Assembly: GCA_937868145.1 (NCBI GenBank)
Contig: CALMMH010001083.1
Location: 1-13,519 of the forward strand
Reading direction: 5' to 3'
DNA from: an uncultured Phycisphaerales bacterium
Lineage (GTDB): Bacteria > Planctomycetota > Phycisphaerae > Sedimentisphaerales > Anaerobacaceae
Length of the DNA stretch: 13,519 nucleotides
Positions within the stretch are counted from its first letter, which is position 1; each line of letters starts with the position of its first letter. Below, piece after piece: positions 7,155 to 13,519 of the stretch. The notes beneath the pieces are model-generated. The model saw only the letters and a list, made by a program, of their open reading frames with translations. It was not told the DNA's origin and searched no databases. The position numbers and the translations under genes were made by a program.

Positions 7155-8306
7155 TCAGAGGAATCGAATGCAGACCGGCTTCGCAACGACGATCTTCTGC
7201 CCTGTCGGTTCCAACGCTCCGGTCGCCGGGTCGATTCGGAAGACCACGACGCTGTCGCTGTCCTGGTTGGCCACGAGGCAGAACTTGCCGGTCGGGTCGA
7301 TATTGAAATTGCGGGGATTCTTCTCGGCTGCTTCGCATTCGACGAACGTCAGCGTCCCTGCCGCCGGATCAATGCGATAAACCGCAATGCTGTTGTGGCC
7401 GCGATTGGAACCATAGAGGAACTTGCCGCTCGGATGAACGCGGACCTCGGCGCACCAACTGTTGCCCGTAAAATCCTTGGGCAGCGTCGAGACCGTTTGA
7501 ATCTCTTTCAAGACCCCGCCGGCCGGGTCGTAGGCAAAGGCGACGATCGTGTTGTTGAGCTCATTGATCACGTAGGCGTGTCGGCCATCGGGGGCGAAGG
7601 TGAAATGCCGCGGTCCGGCTCCGGGCTTGACTGTCGTAAACGGCGGATCGTTGGCGGCGATCTTCCCGCTCTGGCCGTCGAGCTTGTAGACCATGATCTT
7701 GTCGATACCGAGATCGGCGACGAAAACGAAGCGGTCGTCCGGGCTCGGATTGATCGAATGGGCGTGAGGCTCCTTCTGACGCGAAGGATTTACGCTGGCT
7801 CCCACATGCTGCACGAACCCGGTCGGTTCTCCTAATTTGCCGTCCGGCTGGATCGGAACCACTGAGGCGCTGCCGCTGCCATAATTGGCGACGAGCACGT
7901 GTTTGCCCGCATGATCGACGTTGACATGACACGGTCCGGCCCCGCCTGTGGAGGCATCATTCAGGAGCGAGAGATCCCCCGTCGCCGCGTCGATGGCGTA
8001 GGCGAAGACACGTCCCTCTCTGCCGGCCTCGCTGACGGCGTAGAGCGCCTTGCCGTTGGGATGAATCTCGACGAAGGACGGATTCCTGGCCTCGGCCGCG
8101 AGAACGGGAGTCGAGAGCGTCCCCGTATCGAGGTCGAGCGTGCTGCGGTAGATCCCCTTGCTGGAATTCGCCTCGCCTCCGGTGTACGTCCCAAAGTAAA
8201 CCCGCAACGAATCGGCCGAAGCGGTTGAGAGCAGGAGAATCGAGAAAACAGCCCCAAGAAACGGATTCGCGGCCATATACAACGCCTTTCCCCGAAATAG
8301 ACGCAT
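7155..8306 (-). CDS. Exported lactonase-family beta-propeller protein (6-phosphogluconolactonase-like, PF10282 type)
   Basis: 383 residues. The signal peptide has a basic n-region, a hydrophobic core (LGAVFSILLLSTASA) and an A-S-A site, giving cleavage after about residue 31, so the protein acts outside the cytoplasm. The mature part matches the YbhE/Pgl-type seven-bladed propeller, with 'VYFGTYTGG' at the first strand, 'GPCHVNVD', 'EPHAHSINPSPDDRFVFVAD', 'GAGPRHFTFAPDG', 'NRGHNSIAVY' and 'FNIDPTGKF'. The family hydrolyses sugar-derived lactones such as 6-phosphogluconolactone, but an exported member more likely acts on unphosphorylated aldonolactones or has another substrate. ATG at 8306-8304 is chosen because GAGGTGAT (8317-8310), an unusually long match to the 16S rRNA tail, lies 3 nt before it. 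The open frame continues upstream without a better start. It is transcribed convergently with the oxidoreductase and divergently from the CotH gene. Confidence 0.9.
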   Translation of the reverse strand: MRLFRGKALYMAANPFLGAVFSILLLSTASADSLRVYFGTYTGGEANSSKGIYRSTLDLDTGTLSTPVLAAEARNPSFVEIHPNGKALYAVSEAGREGRVFAYAIDAATGDLSLLNDASTGGAGPCHVNVDHAGKHVLVANYGSGSASVVPIQPDGKLGEPTGFVQHVGASVNPSRQKEPHAHSINPSPDDRFVFVADLGIDKIMVYKLDGQSGKIAANDPPFTTVKPGAGPRHFTFAPDGRHAYVINELNNTIVAFAYDPAGGVLKEIQTVSTLPKDFTGNSWCAEVRVHPSGKFLYGSNRGHNSIAVYRIDPAAGTLTFVECEAAEKNPRNFNIDPTGKFCLVANQDSDSVVVFRIDPATGALEPTGQKIVVAKPVCIRFL

Positions 8307-8353
8307 TTTATCACCTCGAAAAGTACGACGACTCCGCCGCACCGGTCCTCCAT

Positions 8354-8493
8354 GGTATCCTCCACCCCCGCCCTCTTCAAGCCCGAGTCCTGCCGGCAAC
8401 GTTGACTTGGCGGGCCCGGAAGGCTATAATCGTGTTATGGGGTTTCCCTGCCTGTAGCAGAGTGCCCGAATCAACTCGAAGGTGGAGGATACC
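8354..8493. repeat. 13-bp inverted repeat flanking the CotH promoter
   Basis: GGTATCCTCCACC (8354-8366) and GGTGGAGGATACC (8481-8493) are exact reverse complements, 114 bp apart, in the divergent intergenic region. The right copy contains the GGAGG used as ribosome-binding site of the CotH gene. The left copy lies on the lactonase side, about 50 bp before its ATG, and puts the same sequence on that gene's sense strand. The two copies may be operators for one regulator, or pair in RNA. Confidence 0.55.
8402..8430 (+). promoter_or_regulatory. Near-consensus sigma70 promoter of the CotH-kinase gene
   Basis: TTGACT (8402-8407), exactly 17 bp, then TATAAT (8425-8430, perfect consensus). The predicted start is near 8437, leaving about 60 nt of leader. 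This is the best promoter in the window. It shows that the long open frame upstream of about 8437 is not part of the CotH protein. Confidence 0.8.
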
Positions 8494-8497
8494 GCGG

Positions 8498-11400
8498 GTG
8501 ATCATGAATCCAAGACACGCGTTATTGATCGTCGTTTTGTTCATCGGGCAGCTTGCAGCACAGACAGACGTCACCTCGCCGGGGGATGCGGTTCGAGGCG
8601 TCCCCAATGATGAGGATTGGCCCGGTGGCGAACATCCCGCCCTGGCGATCGACGACAACATCAACACGAAGTTTTTGCACTTCAAAGGGGAGACTCAATC
8701 CACAGGCTTCCAGGTGACGCTCATGATGGGTCCTGCGGTCGTCACGGGATTGACCTTCACCACAGCCAACGACGCGGTGGAACGCGATCCCGTCTCGTTC
8801 GAGTTGTACGGATCGAACACGAGCATCGACGGGCCATACACGCTGATCGCTTCCGGCGCCATCGCCGATTTCGCCCAAGCGACGGCGTGGCCGCGATTCA
8901 CGATCAATTCAACCCCGATCGCATTCACCAACACGACCGCCTACCTGCACTATCAGATTCTGTTTCCGCAGGTGCGAAACGCTGCGAACGCCAACAGCAT
9001 GCAGGTCGCCGAGGTGGAGTTGCTGGGCTACCCGGCCGATCAAGTGCCCCCCGAGGACGATCCGGACGAACCGGACGATCCAGACGAACTGGAGATCCCC
9101 GTCGATGGCTCGTCCGTGGTCATTAGTGAGTTCAAGGCGATCAACGAGGCGGGACAATCGACCACCGTCCAGGGCAAGACCGTGTACTCCGACTGGATCG
9201 AGCTCCAGAACCGAGGAGCAACCGTGGTCAATCTCGGCGGCTGGTACCTGACGGACAATCCCGACAACCTGACGAAGTGGGCGCTGCCCGCGGTCCAGGT
9301 CGCTCCGGGCGGATTCCTCCTGGTCTTCGCATCCGGAATCGAAGAGAGCGATCATCCGGAGAATTGGCCGTACAAAGACAGCCTGGGCTACTACCATACG
9401 AACTTCACTCTCGATGGAGAAGGGGAGTACCTGGCTCTGGTCTCGCCGGACCTGCTGGTAGCTCAGGAGTACGGGTCGATCGCCGACCGCGCCGACTATC
9501 CCACCCAGCGAGCCGATCTTTCCTACGGCCTCTCTGGCGGCAATGAACGATACTTCGGCACAGCGACGCCGGGACACAGCAATGGCGTCGGATACGCCGA
9601 GATCTCGGAGGAGCCGGTCTTCTCCCATGCGGCAGGCGCCTACACAGGCCTTTTCTTCTACCTGGAGCTGGCCGCGTCGAACCCCGACGCAGTGATCTAC
9701 TACACCACAGACGGCCAGACGCCGACGGTCGTTTCCCCGAAGTACACCGCTCCAATCCTCATCTCGGGAACCAAGGAGGTCATCGCACGCGTCTACGAGC
9801 CGGGCAAAGCCCCCAGTGCACTGACAAGCCGGACCTATATGTCTTTGGCCGACGATCTCAAGAGCTCCAGCTCCAACCTGCCGATCGTGATCCTCGATAC
9901 CGCCCGCAAAGGAGTGGGCAGCAGCTTCATGAAGGTCCTGTCGGCCTTCATCGACCGTCAGGAGGATGGACGCGCAAACCTGGCTGGTCCGGCGGACTAC
10001 GCCGGGCGCGGCGGACTCAAGACCCGCGGCAGAAGCACCGGAGGCCAAGCCAAGTCCCAGTATGGATTCGAGATATGGGATGAGAACAACCTGGACCGAG
10101 ACGTCTCCATTTTGGGCATGCCGGCCGAGTCCGATTGGGTCCTGTACGCTCCCTATTCGTACGATCGGGCCTTGATCAACAACGCGCTGATGTACGAGCT
10201 GAGCAACCAGATCGGCCGGTATGCGGTCCGCACGCGATTCGTCGAGGTGTATCTGAACCGGGACAACGACTTGATCGAGGCCAGCGATTATGTGGGCCTC
10301 TACATCGTCATGGAGAAGATCAAACGAGGCGAAGACCGCGTGGACGTCGAGAAACTCGACCCCTGGGACAGCACCGAGCCCAAGATTGCAGGCGGCTACA
10401 TGCTGAAGATCGATCGGCCCGATGACGGGGACAGCGGTTTTCGCACCTCCCGCGGAAATCCGACCTACGGCGACGGAACGTTCTGCTATGTGGATCCCAA
10501 AGAATCCGAGATTACGACCGCACAGTCCGCCTGGATCCGAGGTTATCTCAACAACTTCGAGACCGCTCTCTATGGCGAGAACTTCGCCGATCCGGAAATC
10601 GGCTACGCCAAGTATATCGACGTCGATTCGTGGATCGACCACAACCTGCTGAACATGCTCGCGATGAACGTCGACGCGCTGCGTCTGAGCACGCACCTTC
10701 ACAAGAGCCGCGAGGGCAAACTCGAAATGGGCCCGCTGTGGGACTTCGACCGCGCGCTGGAATCCTCGGACGGCCGGGACAACAACGCGCAAAGCTGGCA
10801 CGGAACCGGAGATGGGACCGACTACCTCGGCTATATCTGGTGGGGGCGGTTGTTCGAGGACTCCAATTTCTGGCAGGAGTACATCGACCGATGGTTTGTA
10901 CTGCGCCAGGGTCCGTTCAGCACGGCCAGTCTCAACGCGACCATCGACGCGATGGCCGACGAAATCAGCGAGGCGGCGGCCCGCAATTACACGAAGTGGC
11001 CGGGCGCCGGTTCTCGCTACAGCAACTTCCAGGGCGAGATCAATCACCTCAAGCAGTGGCTCCAGACGCGCTGCGAGTGGATCGACAACCAGTTCGTCGC
11101 ACCTCCCGCGATGTCGCCCTCGGCCGGCCACGTGGAGGCGGGCACTATCGTAACGTTGACCAATCCCCGCACCGGCGGTGTTGTCTATTACACGCTCGAT
11201 GGCTCCGACCCGCGTCCGGCCGACGCGAGCACCACGGTCGTGGACGCAACGACGCTGGTGGCCGAGAAGGCCGCGAAGCGAGTGCTCGTGCCGACCGCGG
11301 CGATCAGCGACGCATGGCGAAGCGATCCGGACTTCGACGATTCCGCGTGGATCAGCGGCGTCGGTGGCGTCGGCTACGATCGTGGCACAGGCTATGAAGA

Positions 11401-12496
11401 CCTTTTCTCGATTGATGTCGACGCCGCAATGTACGGCGTCAATTCGAGCTGCTACATTCGCATTCCGTTCACCCTCTCGGGCGATCCTCGCACCGCGAGC
11501 AGCCTGATTCTGAAGGCCCGATATGACGATGGGTTCGTCGCGTACCTCAACGGCGTCGAGGTCCAACGCGCCCTGTTCGACGACGTGCTCACCTGGAATT
11601 CGAACGCCTACAGCAACCACGACGAATGGGAAGCGGTCGAGCTCATGTCATTCGACATCTCCGCGCAAATCGGCCTGCTCCGGCAAGGCGAGAATCTCCT
11701 GGCAATCCAAGCGATGAATTCCGGGACCACCAGTTCCGACTTCCTGTTCTCCGTCGAACTGGCGGCCGTGATGAGCGACATCCCGATCGACAGCGGAATG
11801 TCCGACGCGGTGCACGTGTACGCCGGCCCGATCGCGATCGCCGAAAGCACCCGGGTCAAAGCCCGCGTGAAGGTCGCGAGCAACTCCTATAGTCTCTGGA
11901 GCGGTCTGGCGGAAGCGATCTTCGACGTGGGGCCTGCGCCCGAAAACGTGCGGATCAACGAAGTCATGTACAATCCCGCCAGTTCGGACGACGCCGAGTA
12001 CGTCGAGCTGCTCAATACCGCCGATTCGGCCGTCACGCTCTACGACGCGATTCGAGGCCTGCCGTGGCAGTTCACGGACAACCCCGAGAAACCGTCGATC
12101 ACCCTTCAGTTCCCCGCCGAGCCGCCGATCACGCTGGCTCCGGGCGAGTGCCTCCTGCTCGTGAGAAACCTCCAGACATTCCGGGTGGCCTACGACGCGC
12201 CGGCGGGCGTGCAAATCCTCGAATGGGGCGACGGCAAGCTAGCCAACAGCGGAGAGACACTGGAACTCTACTGTCCGAGCGACGTGACTGTGGACGGCCT
12301 GCAATCGTGGATCATCGCGGACGCCATCACGTACAGCGACGGCTCTCATCCGGAGAATTTCGCAACCGGCGTCGATCCCTGGCCGACCGAGGCCGACGGC
12401 GACGGCATGGCTCTGAGCCGTGTCGATCCCGCCGCGGATGGAACCGCTCCGGCCAGTTGGAAGGCAGCGGCCCCCTCTCCCGGCCTGGCGGAGTGA
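8498..12496 (+). CDS. Giant secreted CotH-kinase protein with lamin-tail and lectin-like modules
   Basis: 1332 residues from GTG 8498, chosen because GGAGG (8484-8488) lies 9 nt upstream; ATG 8504 is the alternative, 15 nt from it. The signal peptide ends at about L-A-A-Q. Then come a discoidin-like region (about 30-180), a D/P/E-rich linker (about 184-202), a lamin-tail domain (about 205-365; 'VVISEFKAIN', 'DWIELQN', 'GWYLTDN'), and a chitobiase-like CHB_HEX module ('VIYYTTDGQTPT', about 366-448). The CotH kinase domain (about 461-865) has R-G-R-S-T near 510, 'GLYIVMEKIKRG' 600-611, 'GGYMLKIDRPDDG' 632-644 and W-D-F-D 748-751. A second CHB_HEX-like module ('VVYYTLDGSDPRP') follows, apparently split by a galactose-binding-like jelly roll (about 935-1093; 'LKARYDDGFVAYLNGVEV'). 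A second lamin-tail domain (about 1149-1330; 'VRINEVMYNP', 'EYVELLN') ends the chain. CotH proteins are atypical kinases, with Bacillus spore-coat CotH as the known case. No dockerin or membrane anchor is visible. Its target is unknown, but exported proteins are likely. Confidence 0.88.
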   Translation: MIMNPRHALLIVVLFIGQLAAQTDVTSPGDAVRGVPNDEDWPGGEHPALAIDDNINTKFLHFKGETQSTGFQVTLMMGPAVVTGLTFTTANDAVERDPVSFELYGSNTSIDGPYTLIASGAIADFAQATAWPRFTINSTPIAFTNTTAYLHYQILFPQVRNAANANSMQVAEVELLGYPADQVPPEDDPDEPDDPDELEIPVDGSSVVISEFKAINEAGQSTTVQGKTVYSDWIELQNRGATVVNLGGWYLTDNPDNLTKWALPAVQVAPGGFLLVFASGIEESDHPENWPYKDSLGYYHTNFTLDGEGEYLALVSPDLLVAQEYGSIADRADYPTQRADLSYGLSGGNERYFGTATPGHSNGVGYAEISEEPVFSHAAGAYTGLFFYLELAASNPDAVIYYTTDGQTPTVVSPKYTAPILISGTKEVIARVYEPGKAPSALTSRTYMSLADDLKSSSSNLPIVILDTARKGVGSSFMKVLSAFIDRQEDGRANLAGPADYAGRGGLKTRGRSTGGQAKSQYGFEIWDENNLDRDVSILGMPAESDWVLYAPYSYDRALINNALMYELSNQIGRYAVRTRFVEVYLNRDNDLIEASDYVGLYIVMEKIKRGEDRVDVEKLDPWDSTEPKIAGGYMLKIDRPDDGDSGFRTSRGNPTYGDGTFCYVDPKESEITTAQSAWIRGYLNNFETALYGENFADPEIGYAKYIDVDSWIDHNLLNMLAMNVDALRLSTHLHKSREGKLEMGPLWDFDRALESSDGRDNNAQSWHGTGDGTDYLGYIWWGRLFEDSNFWQEYIDRWFVLRQGPFSTASLNATIDAMADEISEAAARNYTKWPGAGSRYSNFQGEINHLKQWLQTRCEWIDNQFVAPPAMSPSAGHVEAGTIVTLTNPRTGGVVYYTLDGSDPRPADASTTVVDATTLVAEKAAKRVLVPTAAISDAWRSDPDFDDSAWISGVGGVGYDRGTGYEDLFSIDVDAAMYGVNSSCYIRIPFTLSGDPRTASSLILKARYDDGFVAYLNGVEVQRALFDDVLTWNSNAYSNHDEWEAVELMSFDISAQIGLLRQGENLLAIQAMNSGTTSSDFLFSVELAAVMSDIPIDSGMSDAVHVYAGPIAIAESTRVKARVKVASNSYSLWSGLAEAIFDVGPAPENVRINEVMYNPASSDDAEYVELLNTADSAVTLYDAIRGLPWQFTDNPEKPSITLQFPAEPPITLAPGECLLLVRNLQTFRVAYDAPAGVQILEWGDGKLANSGETLELYCPSDVTVDGLQSWIIADAITYSDGSHPENFATGVDPWPTEADGDGMALSRVDPAADGTAPASWKAAAPSPGLAE

Positions 12497-12503
12497 CAAC
12501 CTC

Positions 12504-12535
12504 CTTTGAGAAGAAACGGTGGGGCAAGCCCCACC
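12504..12535 (-). terminator. Hairpin terminator of the ferredoxin/RNase R operon, between convergent genes
   Basis: Read on the minus strand, GGTGGGGC (12535-12528), TT, GCCCCACC (12525-12518) forms an 8-bp GC-rich stem directly after the ferredoxin stop codon. It is followed by the T-rich GTTTCTTCTC. On the plus strand it would also fold after the CotH stop, but without a T-run. The GTAGGGTGGGGC...GCCCCACC form resembles small hairpins dispersed in many bacterial genomes. Confidence 0.6.
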
Positions 12536-12868
12536 CTACATGGGTTCGTTGAGCGTCCGCTCGACGGCGTCCAGGATGCGGTCGATGTCGTCCATCGTGA
12601 CGGCCTGGAACCAGATCCGTTGCGGATAGAGCACCACGTTGGGACCGAATTCGCACAGGCCCAGGCACAGGCTCTGGGACACGCGGACTTCGCCCGGCGG
12701 GAAGTTGCGGGCCTTCGCCGCTTCCTTCAATCGCACCGCGATTTCCTTGCTGTTGCCGTCGGCACAGGATTTCCGCGTTCCGCCGCGGTCGTTCACACAT
12801 ACGAACACGTGACATTTGTACGGCGTGGTCGTTGACGATGGTTTCGGTTCTTCCTTTTCCATAGACAT
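12536..12868 (-). CDS. Thioredoxin-like [2Fe-2S] ferredoxin
   Basis: 110 residues. The cysteine pattern C24-X10-C35 ... C68-X3-C72 ('CVNDRGGTRKSC' and 'CLGLC') is that of the thioredoxin-fold [2Fe-2S] ferredoxins (Clostridium/Aquifex type; also the NuoE fold). C19 is an extra cysteine. 'GPNVVLYPQRIWFQAVT' after the last cysteines, and a closing helix with 'DDIDRILDAVERTL', also fit the family. It carries one electron in the cytoplasm. A redox partner cannot be named from this window. ATG 12868 is taken as the start, but a second ATG at 12862, with GGGGA 5 nt before it, may be the true one. No strong Shine-Dalgarno precedes either. It lies 17 bp after the RNase R stop on the same strand, so they are probably co-transcribed. 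Confidence 0.88.
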   Translation of the reverse strand: MSMEKEEPKPSSTTTPYKCHVFVCVNDRGGTRKSCADGNSKEIAVRLKEAAKARNFPPGEVRVSQSLCLGLCEFGPNVVLYPQRIWFQAVTMDDIDRILDAVERTLNEPM

Positions 12869-12885
12869 CCCCGTCTGAAAAAGAG

Positions 12886-13518
12886 TTAACCTGCTCCGCT
12901 TGTTCGTTTCTTCTGCTGCTTTCGCCGGCGGTTCTTCGATGAGCCTCGACGCGAGGCCTGCTGCTGCCTGGGTTGCTCGGGCGTTTTGACGACGAGTCCG
13001 ACGGCCGGCGCCAGGTCGAGTTGCCCGCCGGCGGGATGGACATCGACGATCCGCACGCGCATCGTCTGGCCCAGCCGCAGGATGGCGCCGGTGTGACGGC
13101 CCAGCAGACACTGGTTCTGCTCGTCGAAGTGCCATTGATCCGGACCGAGGGCCTCGCGAGGAACAAGCCCTTCTACGCCGGATTCCGGAAGATGGACCGC
13201 TGCCCCAAACCCGGTCAAACTCACGACAATGCCTTCCATCTCCTCGCCGATTCGATTGCGCAGCAGGTGCAGGATCAGCGTCGTTTTGAGTTCCTGCTCG
13301 GCCTCGTCCGCGATCCGCTCGGTCTCGGAGATATGCTCGCCGATCTCAGCCAGGTCGGGGTAGGCGTACAGCCGACGAGCTCGCTCCAGATTGCCACTGA
13401 GATACTCCTGCAACGCCCGATGGACCAGGAGATCGGCATACCGGCGGATCGGGCTGGTAAAATGACAATACTTCGATGCCGCCAGCGCGTAGTGGCCGAT
13501 GCTCGCCGGGGAGTAGGT
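12886..13518 (-). CDS. rnr: Ribonuclease R, C-terminal part (gene continues beyond right edge)
   Basis: The last 210 residues of an RNase II/R-family 3'-5' exoribonuclease; the 5' portion lies outside the window. At the edge the frame reads 'SIGHYALAASKYCHFTSP' and then 'IRRYADLLVHRAL', the RNase II family signature at the end of the catalytic RNB domain. A linker helix ('DLAEIGEHISETERIADEAE') follows, then an S1 RNA-binding domain ('EEMEGIVVSLTGFGAAVHLP', 'GVEGLVPREAL', 'RVRIVDVHPAGGQLDL'). The last ~30 residues are a basic tail rich in Arg, Lys and Gln. A C-terminal S1 domain with a basic tail points to RNase R over RNase II. The enzyme degrades structured RNA in the cytoplasm. The ferredoxin gene follows after 17 bp. 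Confidence 0.92.
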   Translation of the reverse strand, partial: TYSPASIGHYALAASKYCHFTSPIRRYADLLVHRALQEYLSGNLERARRLYAYPDLAEIGEHISETERIADEAEQELKTTLILHLLRNRIGEEMEGIVVSLTGFGAAVHLPESGVEGLVPREALGPDQWHFDEQNQCLLGRHTGAILRLGQTMRVRIVDVHPAGGQLDLAPAVGLVVKTPEQPRQQQASRRGSSKNRRRKQQKKRTSGAG

Positions 13519-13519
13519 C

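Noticed and set aside
7961..8353. Minus-strand ATG at 8353 with GGAGG 6-8 nt before it, opening a frame into the lactonase region
   Set aside because: The frame turns into an Arg/Ser/Pro-rich shadow of the lactonase and has no family match. The real lactonase start at 8306 has its own GAGGTGAT.
8225..8497. Upstream in-frame extension of the CotH protein
   Set aside because: It would include the TTGACT/TATAAT promoter and the start region of the divergent lactonase gene. A clear signal peptide begins only at 8498/8504, with GGAGG just upstream.
8909..11620. A 903-residue open frame on the minus strand opposite the CotH gene
   Set aside because: It is the codon-by-codon shadow of the GC-rich CotH gene. 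Its composition is unnatural (rich in Arg, Val, Gly, Asp and His), it has no recognisable domain, and the plus strand has clear domains throughout.

Overview
The window looks like chromosomal DNA from a planctomycete, most likely the Phycisphaerae/Sedimentisphaerales side. This is an inference from gene content, not a database result. The DNA is GC-rich. It carries a prepilin-type protein with an H-X9-D C-terminal motif, large secreted proteins built from LamG, discoidin, FnIII-like, lamin-tail and CotH-kinase modules, a Tat-exported Gfo/Idh/MocA oxidoreductase and an exported lactonase. That mix is typical of polysaccharide-degrading planctomycetes. I see no rRNA, tRNA, CRISPR array, transposase or phage gene.

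Layout, left to right. (1) 3-158: the C-terminal tail of a LamG-type protein, then a strong intrinsic terminator. (2) 361-1395: a LacI-family regulator. (3) 1428-1496: a well-spaced sigma70-type promoter with two mirrored LacI-type operator sequences at its presumed start site. (4) 1654-5416: a pseudopilin-like protein followed, 94 bp later, by a 959-residue exported multi-lectin protein, closed by a 13-bp-stem terminator. (5) 5638-7053: a Tat-signal Gfo/Idh/MocA oxidoreductase. (6) 7058-7137: a symmetric array of heptamers at 10-bp period, lying between convergent genes. (7) 7155-8306, minus strand: an exported seven-bladed-propeller lactonase. (8) 8402-8430: a near-consensus promoter for a giant secreted CotH-kinase/lamin-tail protein (8498-12496). 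(9) Minus strand, from the right edge: the 3' end of a ribonuclease R gene and a small thioredoxin-like [2Fe-2S] ferredoxin, apparently one operon ending in a hairpin next to the CotH gene.

How the genes may work together. The LacI-type regulator probably senses a sugar and controls the pseudopilin/lectin pair through the operators just downstream of its own gene. The Gfo/Idh/MocA enzyme and the lactonase both carry export signals. They could form an extracytoplasmic 'sugar to lactone to sugar acid' route, although they are convergent and not in one operon. The CotH protein has its own promoter and may phosphorylate other exported or surface proteins. The RNase R/ferredoxin pair is housekeeping and unrelated to the sugar theme.

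The least ordinary signals are the 4+4 heptamer array (7058-7137), the paired operators at 1465-1496, and the 13-bp inverted repeat flanking the CotH promoter.
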